Assembly (NCBI RefSeq): GCF_007860015.1
Contig: NZ_SJPS01000005.1
Coordinates: 372,001 to 436,000, forward strand
Direction: 5' to 3'
DNA from: Bythopirellula polymerisocia
Lineage (GTDB): Bacteria > Planctomycetota > Planctomycetia > Pirellulales > Lacipirellulaceae
Length of the DNA stretch: 64,000 nt
Notes under the pieces: model-generated
Databases searched by the model: none
What the model was told of the DNA's origin: nothing
Seen by the model: the letters and a program-made list of their open reading frames with translations, nothing else
Position numbers and translations under genes: made by a program
In this document: positions 49,802-58,619 of the stretch, piece by piece
How the letters are laid out: the number at the start of each line of letters is the position of its first letter
Position numbering within the stretch: position 1 is the stretch's first letter

Positions 49802-51211
49802 ATGAGCGACCAGCAGGAATTGATTAACGTTACGTTCGATGAACTCAAGGTCGGGCAGACAGCAAGTCTGACCCGCACGCTTTCTAAGCAGGATATTCAG
49901 TTATTCGCTGTGTTGTCAGGCGATGTGAATCCTGCCCATTTGGACGACTCGTATGCTGAGGACAGTATCTTTCGCGGTGTGGTGGGTCATGGGATGTGGA
50001 CAGGCGCGCTGATTTCCGCCTTGCTTGGCACAGCACTGCCCGGGCCGGGAACGATTTATCTCAATCAAGATTTGGCTTTCAAGAAGCCTGTCCGTCCAGG
50101 CGAAACGATCCATATTGAGGTCTCCGTAAAAGAGAAACGCCATGAGAAACATATCGTCGTATTCGACTGTCATTGTGCGAATATGCTGGGAGAAACGGTG
50201 GCGATTGGGACCTCCACGGTCATTGCCCCGGTTCAAAAAATTCGGCGCACAAAACCCGAACTGCCCGATGTGCAGCTCCACTTTCACGACCACTTTCGTG
50301 ACTTGATTGACAGTTGTGAACAACTATCTCCAGTAAGAACAGCGGTGGTTCACCCTGTGACTACGACTGCGATCCAAGCCGTCGTGGAGGCCGTTGACGA
50401 GAAACTGATCGATCCCGTTTTAGTGGGGCCTGAAAGGCGGATCCGAAAAGCTGCTAAGGAAGCAGGCATTGATATTGGTTTCTATGATGTCGTTCCTACG
50501 GAGCACAGTCATGGAGCAGCAACAAAAGCCGTGGAAATGGCGGTCGCTGGCGATGTCGGAGCACTGATGAAAGGGAGCTTGCCGACCGACGAACTCATGT
50601 CTGCCATCGTGTCAACGGCTGCCGGCCTGCGCTCAGAGCGGCGGATCAGCCACGCCTATGTTGTCGATGTCGCCAGCTACCACAAGCTGCTTATGATCAC
50701 TGATGCCGCGATAAATGTTGCCCCCACGGTGGATGAGAAGGCGGATATCTGCCGCAACGCCATCGATCTGTGGCGTGTGATGACCCATGGCGCCACTGAA
50801 CCCAAGGTAGCCATTCTGGCAGCCACCGAGAAAGTGAACTCAAAGATGCAAGCCACGGTGGATGCGGCCTGTTTGTGTAAAATGGCGGATCGCCATCAGA
50901 TTGACAACGCACACTTGGACGGCCCTTTGGCGCTTGACCTTGCGATCAGTCAACAGGCTGTGCAGGACAAGGGATTGACATCGAAAGTTGCGGGAGACGC
51001 CGATATCTTGGTGGCGCCTGACCTAAATTCCGGCAACATGGTGGCGAAGCAACTGACTTTTCTGGGACACGCCGCTGCTGCGGGGCTCGTTTTGGGCGCG
51101 CGCGTTCCAATCATGTTGACGAGCCGGGCAGATTCTCAACGGACCCGCCTGATGTCGTGTGCGCTGGCAGTGCTGATGGCGGATGCACAACGGCAGGGAG
51201 ATATCAAGTGA
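49802..51211 (+). CDS. Bifunctional enoyl-CoA hydratase (MaoC)/phosphate acetyltransferase
   Basis: 469 residues from ATG at 49802 with GGAGA upstream. Residues 1-140 are a MaoC hot-dog domain (DVNPAHLDDSYAEDSIFRGV, VGHGMWTGALISALLGTALP: hydratase Asp and His). Residues 160-465 are a phosphotransacetylase (PTA/PTB) domain (LVGPERRIRKAAKEAGIDIG, GALMKGSLPTDELMSAI, LNSGNMVAKQLTFLGHAAAA). It would form acyl phosphate from acyl-CoA, feeding the acetate kinase encoded next (stop and start overlap). Together the three genes 49802-53084 make an acyl-CoA to ATP route with a fatty-acid reduction step. Confidence 0.93.
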   Translation: MSDQQELINVTFDELKVGQTASLTRTLSKQDIQLFAVLSGDVNPAHLDDSYAEDSIFRGVVGHGMWTGALISALLGTALPGPGTIYLNQDLAFKKPVRPGETIHIEVSVKEKRHEKHIVVFDCHCANMLGETVAIGTSTVIAPVQKIRRTKPELPDVQLHFHDHFRDLIDSCEQLSPVRTAVVHPVTTTAIQAVVEAVDEKLIDPVLVGPERRIRKAAKEAGIDIGFYDVVPTEHSHGAATKAVEMAVAGDVGALMKGSLPTDELMSAIVSTAAGLRSERRISHAYVVDVASYHKLLMITDAAINVAPTVDEKADICRNAIDLWRVMTHGATEPKVAILAATEKVNSKMQATVDAACLCKMADRHQIDNAHLDGPLALDLAISQQAVQDKGLTSKVAGDADILVAPDLNSGNMVAKQLTFLGHAAAAGLVLGARVPIMLTSRADSQRTRLMSCALAVLMADAQRQGDIK

Positions 51212-52320
51212 CCATGAACGCGATCTTAGTTTTGAATGCAGGGTCGTCGAGTCTGAAAGCAAGCGTGTTTGAGGCGGTAGCCGACTTGCCGTTACTAGCT
51301 TCTGGGAGAATCACAAGGATTGGTGCCCAAGCGGTGTTTTCGTGGAATGGCAACCCTGTTGCTGAATTCCCCACCACGGTCGATCACGGCGGGGCGTTAC
51401 GGGAACTCTTAACCTGGACTGAGCGCAGCGCCAATGATTGGCACCTGCAAGCGGTCGGACACCGCATCGTCCATGGAGGAGAAGTATTTTCCTCACCCAC
51501 AATGCTGACACCCCAGGTATTGCACCAATTGGAAACGTTGATTCCGCTGGCGCCGCTGCACCAACCCACTTGTCTCGCCGCAGTCTACGCGATCGCTCAG
51601 TCGCATCCAGATCTCATGCAGATTGGCTGTTTTGACACGGCCTTTCACAAGTATCACGCTCCCGTGTTCCAGCATTATGCGCTTCCCAAGTATCTACGGG
51701 ATCAGGGCATCCGCCGCTATGGGTTTCACGGGCTTTCTTATGAATGGGTTGCTCACGAACTCGTTAGGAAGCATCCGCAAATCGCACCTGGCCGAATAGT
51801 GGCAGCGCATCTAGGCAACGGTGCCAGCCTGTGTGCCATGCTTGCTGGCAAGAGCGTCGATACGACCATGGGAATGACAGCACTGGACGGATTGCCCATG
51901 GGCACACGGTGCGGCTGCATTGATCCGGGGGTCGTTCTGTATATGCTGCGCGTGCTTAACCTGAAAGCAGAGCGTGTCGAGCAGATTTTGTCTTGCGAGT
52001 CAGGCCTTGTCGGTTTGTCTGGCGTCAGCCACGACGTGCAGAACCTGTTGGAGAGTGGGAGTACGGAGGCCAACTTTGCGATTCAGTTCTTTTGCACGAT
52101 GGCGGCCCAACATATTGCGCGCATGGCTGTCTCGATAGGTGGACTCGACGCGTTGGTGTTTACCGGTGGAATCGGCGAACATGCCGCATCAATACGAACG
52201 CAAATCAAGGAGATGTTGAGTTTTTTGGTGCCTTTCGAAGTGCTGGTGATTTCCGCGAACGAAGAGCGCATGATTGCCGAGCACTGCTGGACACTTTCAA
52301 CACAGCAGGTACGACCATGA
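51208..52320 (+). CDS. ackA: Acetate kinase
   Basis: About 370 residues. Converts acetyl phosphate and ADP to acetate and ATP. Signature LVLNAGSSSLKASVFEAV at the start, VGHRIVHGGEVFSSPT, YGFHGLSYEWVAHEL, VAAHLGNGASLCAMLAGKSV, and LVFTGGIGEHAASIRTQI. GTG at 51208 overlaps the upstream stop (GTGA) and has GGGAG at 7 bases; ATG at 51214 is the alternative, 13 bases from that site. The fabI start overlaps its stop (ATGA). So the three genes are tightly coupled. Confidence 0.95.
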   Translation: MTMNAILVLNAGSSSLKASVFEAVADLPLLASGRITRIGAQAVFSWNGNPVAEFPTTVDHGGALRELLTWTERSANDWHLQAVGHRIVHGGEVFSSPTMLTPQVLHQLETLIPLAPLHQPTCLAAVYAIAQSHPDLMQIGCFDTAFHKYHAPVFQHYALPKYLRDQGIRRYGFHGLSYEWVAHELVRKHPQIAPGRIVAAHLGNGASLCAMLAGKSVDTTMGMTALDGLPMGTRCGCIDPGVVLYMLRVLNLKAERVEQILSCESGLVGLSGVSHDVQNLLESGSTEANFAIQFFCTMAAQHIARMAVSIGGLDALVFTGGIGEHAASIRTQIKEMLSFLVPFEVLVISANEERMIAEHCWTLSTQQVRP

Positions 52321-53084
52321 ATCAATTATTAGGAGGTAAAACCGGTTTGGTGGTGGGGATCGCCAACGATGCGTCGATCGCATGGGGGTGCACCAAAGCG
52401 TTTCGCAATTATGGGGCGGAGTTGGCGATTACCTATCTCAATGAGAAGGCCAAGCAGTACGTCCAGCCTTTGGCGGAGGATGTCTCGGCACCGATCTTTC
52501 TGCCGCTCGACGTGACCCAAAGCAGTCAGCAGCTTGCATTATTTGAGGCAATCGCCAACACCTGGGGTCGGTTGGATTTCCTGCTCCATTCCATTGCTTT
52601 TGCACCAAAGACCGATTTGCAGGGGCGGCTGACGGACACTTCGCGAGAGGGTTTCATGACGGCTATGGATATCTCGTGCCACTCACTGATCCGACTCATA
52701 AATTCAGCAGAGCCCTTTATGAAGCAAGTGGGATCGATTCTTACGTTGAGTTATTATGGAGCCACCAAAGTTGTTACGAATTACAACTTAATGGGACCTG
52801 TGAAGGCGGCGCTGGAGTCAAGCGTGCGCTACCTGGCAGCCGAGTTGGGCAGCGAGGCAATTCGCGTCAATGCACTATCGCCTGGCCCTGTGAAGACTCG
52901 TGCCGCTTCGGGTTTGACTGAATTCGACTCCCTGATGCAAGAAGCTGCTGAGAAAGCTCCGCTAAATCAAATCGTCACCTTGGACCAGATTGGAGAAATG
53001 GCCGCCTTTCTCGTTTCGGATAAGGCCCGACAAGTGACGGGCCAGGTTGTCTATGTGGATGCAGGATACAATATCATTGATTGA
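52317..53084 (+). CDS. fabI: Enoyl-ACP reductase (FabI type)
   Basis: 255 residues from ATG at 52317, overlapping the ackA stop as ATGA. Short-chain dehydrogenase fold with FabI features: LVVGIANDASIAWGCTKAF (NAD loop with SIAWG), FLLHSIAFAPKTDLQGRLTD, the active-site pair in LSYYGATKVV and NLMGPVKAALESSVRYLA (Tyr ... Tyr, Met, Lys), and INVLSPGPVKT-like RVNALSPGPVKTRAAS. It reduces the enoyl chain with NADH. In this operon it may act as an extra electron sink rather than as the housekeeping enzyme. Confidence 0.92.
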   Translation: MNQLLGGKTGLVVGIANDASIAWGCTKAFRNYGAELAITYLNEKAKQYVQPLAEDVSAPIFLPLDVTQSSQQLALFEAIANTWGRLDFLLHSIAFAPKTDLQGRLTDTSREGFMTAMDISCHSLIRLINSAEPFMKQVGSILTLSYYGATKVVTNYNLMGPVKAALESSVRYLAAELGSEAIRVNALSPGPVKTRAASGLTEFDSLMQEAAEKAPLNQIVTLDQIGEMAAFLVSDKARQVTGQVVYVDAGYNIID

Positions 53085-53172
53085 GCAAGAGTAGCCAAGT
53101 CTCATTGGTTTGTTTGATCTGGTAATCATCGGTGGACACAAAGTTACTCAAAGTTATTGAAGGTGAACTCAC

Positions 53173-53247
53173 ATGGAACGCTTCAAGAGTATCTTGGTCG
53201 GCATCTTTTTGTCCTGGGCAAGACTCAAATCTGAATCTTGCACGTGA
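53173..53247 (+). pseudogene. Remnant of a universal stress protein gene (5' end only)
   Basis: ATG at 53173 begins MERFKSILVGIFLSWARLKS, which matches the starts of the stress protein genes downstream (MKRFKNILVGIDLSQGDRLV at 55586; MKRFKNILVGVDLADKEQIV at 57623). A stop codon ends it after 24 codons, and the next bases show no further similarity. It is the head of a lost fourth usp gene. Confidence 0.7.
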
Positions 53248-53281
53248 GAATTGCCGTTTGAGACTCACACGTAGATCCATC

Positions 53282-54205
53282 TCATGAGCTGGAAACACCT
53301 TTGCGATATTCGAATAGTTTTTGACGAGCGGACTCACAGATGGCGAGGACGGCCGGGTGCTTTAACCGGCGTTCCACGGAAATCGCGTAGTATCGCTCGC
53401 GCACGGCCTCGGTACGGCCAACCACCTGTACGTTGTACTGACGGCACACCTCTTTTTCGATCACGGTTGGTGCAGGAAATAACCCGACGCCGTCCTGGCC
53501 GAAAACTTTCATCAGTGCCGAATCATCAAATTCGCCGACAATGCTGGGTCGGATCTCCTCCGAATAAAACCACTGCTCAAGAGCACGGCGAACCGCTGTC
53601 TTGACTGTGGGTAATAACAGAGGCGCTCCCTCTAACGATGTTGGAAACTTACGTCGATATTTCGAAGTGAGTGCCGAAGTGCCGAAAAACGACGATCCGC
53701 ACTCACCAAGGAGGTGACTGAATGCACGCACGTTATCCGTCGGACCAATAGGAGCGTCTGACAAGACCATATCAAGCCGATGCAACGCGAGCTCTGCGAG
53801 CAATTCTTCATGCTTGCCCTCGTGGCAGACAACATGAATGTCCTCATCCACGCGGAATGCCGGCATAAGCAGCAGGTAAGCGATCAGCTTGGGTATCACG
53901 TCAGGTATACCGACTTCGAATTTTAGTGGTCGACCAATAGGCCTGCCATGTACGGCATCTTGCAGCTCGCGTCCGATGGTGAAAATCTCTTCTGCATAGC
54001 GAAATACCGTTTGGCCAAATTCTGTGAGTACTAAATTTCGACCCACTTGGTCAAATAGCTTTTCTTCAAAGGATGCTTCGAGCTGACGCAGTTGTTTGCT
54101 GATCGTGGGATGAGCCAATTTTAACTGTTCAGCGGCCTTGGCAATACTACCATCGCGGGCAACCAGCCAGAAGTAATACAGGTGGTGGTAATTGAGCCAT
54201 TCCAT
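53282..54205 (-). CDS. nhaR: LysR-family transcriptional regulator, NhaR type
   Basis: 307 residues. HTH start MEWLNYHHLYYFWLVARDGS, IAKAAEQLKLAHPTISKQLR, then LFDQVGRNLVLTEFGQTVFR: the NhaR variant of LysR (NYHHLYYFW with HPTISKQ). The substrate domain follows (KFEVGIPDVIPKLIAYLLL, LDMVLSDAPIGPTDNVRAFS). In enterobacteria NhaR responds to Na+; in clusters like this, linked to hpf and stress genes, the signal is unknown. It lies divergent from the first hpf-like gene with a 10-base inverted repeat between them, and converges with the three-gene acetate operon. Confidence 0.9.
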   Translation of the reverse strand: MEWLNYHHLYYFWLVARDGSIAKAAEQLKLAHPTISKQLRQLEASFEEKLFDQVGRNLVLTEFGQTVFRYAEEIFTIGRELQDAVHGRPIGRPLKFEVGIPDVIPKLIAYLLLMPAFRVDEDIHVVCHEGKHEELLAELALHRLDMVLSDAPIGPTDNVRAFSHLLGECGSSFFGTSALTSKYRRKFPTSLEGAPLLLPTVKTAVRRALEQWFYSEEIRPSIVGEFDDSALMKVFGQDGVGLFPAPTVIEKEVCRQYNVQVVGRTEAVRERYYAISVERRLKHPAVLAICESARQKLFEYRKGVSSS

Positions 54206-54254
54206 GCTTCTCAGGATACGTAGATATTATCTAACCTTCAATGGAGGATAATCT

Positions 54255-54300
54255 TTCTGTCTAAACAGATTCTTCGACCGTATAACTTAATTAGACAGAA
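54255..54300. promoter_or_regulatory. 10-base inverted repeat in the nhaR-hpf divergent promoter
   Basis: TTCTGTCTAA (54255-54264) and TTAGACAGAA (54291-54300) are exact reverse complements separated by 26 bases. They lie between the nhaR start (54205) and the hpf-like start (54332). Two half-sites a few turns apart are usual for LysR tetramers, so this is a good candidate for the NhaR-type regulator's site, perhaps controlling both directions. Confidence 0.5.
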
Positions 54301-54331
54301 GTGTGAACCTACCACCAAAGGAGTTATGACC

Positions 54332-54688
54332 ATGAAAGTCACCGTCCTGAGCCAATCGATGTCGCTCGACAACGCAACGCGTAAAGATGTCCAAGACAGC
54401 ATCTGTCGTTCCTTGAACCGATTCAATTCTGAAATCGACGAAGTTACGGTGCGTATAGGGACTGCCGGAGGCGATTCCAGTGTTTTACGACAACTCTGTC
54501 GGCTATCGGTACGCATGAAGAAGATTGGGAGCTTCTTAGTGGAGTCCGTAGGGGACTCAACATCTGAAACCGTATCGTTGGCTGTAGAGCGCGCTGCAAA
54601 CAAGTTGAACGAATTCTCAACCGGTGGCACGATGGACTTTGCTTCCGTGAAAGGGAAAAACCATGGCCCGCGTATCGTGCGTGATTGA
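54332..54688 (+). CDS. HPF/RaiA-like ribosome-hibernation protein, first copy
   Basis: 118 residues. ATG at 54332 is 8 bases from AAAGGAG; an ATG at 54326 is too close. beta-alpha-beta-beta-beta-alpha pattern of short HPF: KVTVLSQSMSLDNATRKDVQ, SICRSLNRFNSEIDEVTVRI, CRLSVRMKKIGSFLVESVGD, VSLAVERAANKLNEFST. Divergent but paired with a clearer copy at 54858. HPF binds the decoding site and parks ribosomes in dormant cells. Confidence 0.75.
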   Translation: MKVTVLSQSMSLDNATRKDVQDSICRSLNRFNSEIDEVTVRIGTAGGDSSVLRQLCRLSVRMKKIGSFLVESVGDSTSETVSLAVERAANKLNEFSTGGTMDFASVKGKNHGPRIVRD

Positions 54689-54857
54689 TCTGAAGGGGGC
54701 CAAGCGTTTGCAGCTGCAACGACAGCGAGCAAGGCTAGTAGGTTCGTCGGAGTGGAAACGCAACAGCACATTTCTAGACGAAGGGTGGCGCCGAGCTGAT
54801 TGGTTCTAGCCTAGAGTCCAACGTCTTGAAACAAGAAACATAAGAGAGAAAGCGATC

Positions 54858-55229
54858 ATGCGTTTGAGCACCCGATTTAAGGGCATTGATAGATCCGAGA
54901 ACCTGCAAAGCCTGATAGAGCGCCGTATCTACTTTGCGCTAAGTCGGTTTAGTCCGCGAGTCACGAGCGTGTCGGTCGTCGTTGAAGATATCAACGGTGA
55001 TCGTGGTGGCATCGACAAACGATGTCAGATTAGCATTAAACTTGACCGTAAGGACGAATTGCGCGTTGATGCGACGCATGCCGATGTCGAGGGGGCAGTT
55101 TCGTTAGCTGCGAATCGAGCCGGTCGCATAGTGCAGCGCAAGCTGGAACTGTGGCGATCCGCGCAACGACAGTGCAAGCATTCTCAAAAACCGACCGAAC
55201 AATACGACGATGTCATCCCCACAGATTGA
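54858..55229 (+). CDS. HPF/RaiA-like ribosome-hibernation protein, second copy
   Basis: 123 residues. SLIERRIYFALSRFSPRVTS, VSVVVEDINGDRGGIDKRCQ, ISIKLDRKDELRVDATHADV, EGAVSLAANRAGRIVQRKLE follow the HPF fold, with the basic second helix. It lies 170 bases after the first copy and 19 bases before csrA, so hpf and csrA are likely one transcript. Two tandem hpf-like genes with CsrA imply a programme for translation shut-down. Confidence 0.83.
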   Translation: MRLSTRFKGIDRSENLQSLIERRIYFALSRFSPRVTSVSVVVEDINGDRGGIDKRCQISIKLDRKDELRVDATHADVEGAVSLAANRAGRIVQRKLELWRSAQRQCKHSQKPTEQYDDVIPTD

Positions 55230-55247
55230 AAAGTGAAAGGAGTGGTC

Positions 55248-55490
55248 ATGCTTGTTTTGAGCCGGAAGGTAGGCGAAGCGATTTGTGTCCGCGACGATAT
55301 TGTTCTGAAAGTACTTGCTATTCAAGGGGATAGAGTTCGACTAGGAATTCGAGCTCCGAAACATATCGCTGTGCATCGTGAAGAAATAGCTCAACACATA
55401 CGATTGATAGCTAATGAACCAGCTGAGCCTCCGCCTGCTATCAAAATGGGGGCCGAGCAGAATTGCGAACAGAGAAAATATAACGAATGA
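55248..55490 (+). CDS. csrA: Carbon storage regulator CsrA
   Basis: 80 residues from ATG at 55248 (AAAGGAG upstream). MLVLSRKVGEAICVRDDIVL, KVLAIQGDRVRLGIRAPKHI, AVHREEIAQHI keep the CsrA RNA-binding residues (Leu4, Arg6 and the GI.AP...VHREE strand). It binds GGA in mRNA leaders to control translation. The C-terminus extends about 20 residues beyond the fold (EPPPAIKMGAEQNCEQRKYN). Follows the second hpf-like gene. Confidence 0.93.
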   Translation: MLVLSRKVGEAICVRDDIVLKVLAIQGDRVRLGIRAPKHIAVHREEIAQHIRLIANEPAEPPPAIKMGAEQNCEQRKYNE

Positions 55491-55585
55491 GTAGGTTTAA
55501 TTATTAACAACCCACTCTTCGACATGTTGCATAGACTAGCCATTACAGGGGGATCCCTCGAATAATATTAGTAAAGGAGGAAGCC

Positions 55586-56512
55586 ATGAAACGGTTCAAG
55601 AACATCTTAGTGGGTATCGACCTGTCCCAGGGAGATCGACTCGTGTCAGATGTGCTTCCTCCCCCTACTGTGGAGGCAGTGGAACGTGCGCTCTGGCTGG
55701 CGAAAGTGAATTCCGCCAAGGTAACCTTCTTTTTTGCACTAGACATCTCTTATCCAGCTCAGAATTTGATCGAAGAACAAAGTGATGAAGACGATTCTGT
55801 CCTCAAAGAAGCCCGTGATGCACTAAATGTGCTGGCCGCAAGGGCTGCGTCGGAAGGCATCCAAGCCGACACGGATGTCAGATTCGGCAAGAGTTGGCTG
55901 GAAATAATTAGGCAAGTACTCCGCGAGGAACATGATCTTGTTGTGGTTGGCACACGACATCTCAGTGCGATCCGGAGTGTGCTGATGGGGAGTACGGGAA
56001 TCAAGTTGCTCAGGAAGTGTCCATGCCCTGTGTGGATCACACAGCCTCGGGGCAGTAATAAGATCAAGTCGATTCTGGTAGCCCATGATCTGAGTCCAGT
56101 TGGTGATCTCGCGATGGAACTGGGATGCTCGATGGCACAGCTCCATAGTGCTCAGTTACACGTTCTTCATTCACTCGAAAGTCCTCAACTGGAAAGTGCA
56201 TTTCAGCAGCGTGTATCAGCAGATAATATGCTGTTGTACCGATCTCGGGCTCAAGGTCATATCGAGGAACAATTGAAGAATTATGAACTAACTCAAGTTC
56301 CACAGGTTCATTTAGTGATTGGTTCGCCTGATCTTGCCATCTTGGCACACATCGAAAAGTTCGGCATCGAATTGCTGGCCATGGGAACAATAGCCCGTGT
56401 AGGAATTGCCGGTTTCATCACAGGTAATACCGCCGAGAATCTATTGCCAAGCATTCCTTGTTCGGTTCTTGCTGTAAAGCCATCAGATTTTGTTTCCCCT
56501 GTCACGCTTTGA
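55586..56512 (+). CDS. Universal stress protein, tandem UspA domains, copy 1
   Basis: 308 residues, two Usp folds (about 1-150 and 155-300). Start MKRFKNILVGIDLSQGDRLV preceded by AAAGGAGG. First domain has VVVGTRHLSAIRSVLMGSTG and IKLLRKCPCPVW (ATP-binding G..G...GST type); second has LAMGTIARVGIAGFITGNTA, ENLLPSIPCSVLAVKP. Cytoplasmic ATP-binding stress proteins, role in dormancy or low oxygen in other bacteria. First of three in a row. Confidence 0.9.
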   Translation: MKRFKNILVGIDLSQGDRLVSDVLPPPTVEAVERALWLAKVNSAKVTFFFALDISYPAQNLIEEQSDEDDSVLKEARDALNVLAARAASEGIQADTDVRFGKSWLEIIRQVLREEHDLVVVGTRHLSAIRSVLMGSTGIKLLRKCPCPVWITQPRGSNKIKSILVAHDLSPVGDLAMELGCSMAQLHSAQLHVLHSLESPQLESAFQQRVSADNMLLYRSRAQGHIEEQLKNYELTQVPQVHLVIGSPDLAILAHIEKFGIELLAMGTIARVGIAGFITGNTAENLLPSIPCSVLAVKPSDFVSPVTL

Positions 56513-56564
56513 CGCCAAGTCGACTTGCGAAGTGTTTGCTGCTGAGGGAAGAAGGGATGTCACC

Positions 56565-57500
56565 GTGAAAAGATTTAGGAAGATTTTAGTCGTGGCAGAC
56601 AGGAGACATGCAGGCCATCCTCTTGTTGTGAAGGCTGCGGAAATCGCCAGACACAATGATGCTTCACTTAAGATCGTAGATGTTGCGGAAGAGTTTCCCT
56701 GGACAGTTCGCTTGACGCTTAAGGGACATGAGCAGATCCGAGAGGGAATTATCGAAGAGAAACGGCAAGAATTGGCAGAATTGGCTGCATCAATGCGAAA
56801 ACTGGGGCTCAACGTTGAATCCGAAGTATTGCTCGGCAAAGCATCGGTCCAAGTGATTCGCGAGGTGATACGCTCGAAATACGACCTCGTTATTGCTGTA
56901 GCCAAGGGTAGCGAGAGCGTACGCGAGGGGTTTTTTGGTAGTATGGCAATGCGTCTTTTGCGGAAATGTCCGAGTGCTGTATTGCTTGCAGATCCTGACT
57001 CGTCACTGAATTTCAAGCACGTCGTAGGGTGCGTTAATACTTCACTGAGAGACCAGCAAGACATCGAACTAAATAACGCTATCTTTGAGTTAGCATCTTC
57101 GATTAGTAAGTATTGCGATGGACGTTTTTCGATCGTTCACGCATGGTCGATCTACGGAGAGCGAATCCTCATGAAGCGAATGCTGCTCGAGAACTTCAAT
57201 GAACTGACACAAAACAGCAGCGACCAGGCCAAGAGGTTGCTCGACAAGTTTCTGCAGCGGCACGGTAGCACAGCCCGAGCCAGCAACGTCCATATACTCA
57301 AGGGCGAAACTTCTACTGTAATCTCAGAGTTTGTCCACAACCAAGAAGTCGATCTCGTTGTGATGGGCACGGTTGCGAGTTCTGGTATTGCGGGCGTAAT
57401 AATGGGTAATACTGCTGAGCAGATTATAAACCGCATCCGTTGTTCAGTATTGGCATTGAAGCCTTCTGCTTTTGTTAGCCCTATTCGTGTCGATGATTAA
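56565..57500 (+). CDS. Universal stress protein, tandem UspA domains, copy 2
   Basis: 311 residues. Start taken as GTG at 56565 with AAGGGA upstream, because the conserved MKRFRKILVVADRR begins there; an ATG at 56490 in the same frame would overlap copy 1 and adds nothing conserved. Second domain: DLVVMGTVASSGIAGVIMGN, TAEQIINRIRCSVLALKP. The first domain lacks the typical glycine loop (VAKGSESVREGFFGSMAM), so ATP binding there is doubtful. Confidence 0.88.
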   Translation: MKRFRKILVVADRRHAGHPLVVKAAEIARHNDASLKIVDVAEEFPWTVRLTLKGHEQIREGIIEEKRQELAELAASMRKLGLNVESEVLLGKASVQVIREVIRSKYDLVIAVAKGSESVREGFFGSMAMRLLRKCPSAVLLADPDSSLNFKHVVGCVNTSLRDQQDIELNNAIFELASSISKYCDGRFSIVHAWSIYGERILMKRMLLENFNELTQNSSDQAKRLLDKFLQRHGSTARASNVHILKGETSTVISEFVHNQEVDLVVMGTVASSGIAGVIMGNTAEQIINRIRCSVLALKPSAFVSPIRVDD

Positions 57501-57622
57501 CGAGATGGCACAAACCCTAATAAGTCAGGAGGGCGATTATTATTCTCTTTGATTCGAAGCAGTTATGAGACGCACTTGATCGTTACCCGTAGCGAAGTAA
57601 TGCGTATGAAGGAGGTCTAACC

Positions 57623-58552
57623 ATGAAACGATTCAAAAATATACTGGTGGGAGTCGATTTAGCAGATAAGGAGCAGATCGTTGCCAACGAGATGTCCAGT
57701 GCAACTAGTACGGCAATAGAAAACGGGTTGTGGCTCGCCAAGCACAATAATGCACAGTTGGTGTTCTTTACTGCGCTAGAAGTTCCTAATTATATTCGAT
57801 TCGTTGCCGAAAAACGTGGGGATGTCGAGTCGTTGCTGATCGGAGAGTATGAAGAGCGTTTGAACACACTTGTGCAGCGGGCGAAACGGGAAGGTATCAA
57901 AGCGAGTTACGTACTAACAGTAGGAAAGAGCTGGGTCGAGATGATTCGACAAGTCTTAAAGAAGCAGCACGACATCGTAATCGTCGGCACGCGGCAACGG
58001 GGAATTGCGACGAGCGCATTATTCGGGAGTACCGGCATGAAGTTGCTTCGCAAATGTCCCTGCGCTGTCTGGGTTGGTAAGCCGCAAGCAGATCAGAATG
58101 CAACGTCGATCCTGGTCGCTGATGACTTGACGCCTGTCTCCGGTCTTGCTTTGGAGTTGGGTGTTTCGATGGCGCAATTACAAGGTGCGCAGTTACACGT
58201 ACTGCACGTACTTGAACTTGGTATGGGAAGACCTTCGTGGGACTCGTTCGAAATTCGTACACGAGCCCGTGCCGAGGCAGCGAAGCAACTGGAAGCACAG
58301 CTTGTACGGGTTAATGCCACAGTGCTGCAGTGTCCAGCAAGAATCGAAATTGTCGTTGATGCTGCGGATTCAGCCATTTTAAGGGAGATTGCTGAGAATA
58401 ACGTGGGACTACTGGTGATGGCGACTGTGGCACGGAGTGGAATCGCTGGAATCATCACAGGGAATACGGCTGAGCGATTGCTCCCTCAGATCCCCTGCTC
58501 AGTGTTGGCTATTAAACCGCCAGGGTTTGAGTCGCCAGTTGCAATTGACTAA
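57623..58552 (+). CDS. Universal stress protein, tandem UspA domains, copy 3
   Basis: 309 residues. ATG at 57623 with GAAGGAGG upstream. MKRFKNILVGVDLADKEQIV; VIVGTRQRGIATSALFGSTG; LVMATVARSGIAGIITGNTA; ERLLPQIPCSVLAIKPPGFE. Closest to copy 1 in layout and sequence. It is 68 bases upstream of the P-type ATPase and probably in the same transcript. Confidence 0.9.
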   Translation: MKRFKNILVGVDLADKEQIVANEMSSATSTAIENGLWLAKHNNAQLVFFTALEVPNYIRFVAEKRGDVESLLIGEYEERLNTLVQRAKREGIKASYVLTVGKSWVEMIRQVLKKQHDIVIVGTRQRGIATSALFGSTGMKLLRKCPCAVWVGKPQADQNATSILVADDLTPVSGLALELGVSMAQLQGAQLHVLHVLELGMGRPSWDSFEIRTRARAEAAKQLEAQLVRVNATVLQCPARIEIVVDAADSAILREIAENNVGLLVMATVARSGIAGIITGNTAERLLPQIPCSVLAIKPPGFESPVAID

Positions 58553-58619
58553 ACGTGAGGCTTTCTTTGGGAAAGAGAGTGGCACTGGAGGAATGTGCCT
58601 GAAATAAGGGAACTGACAA

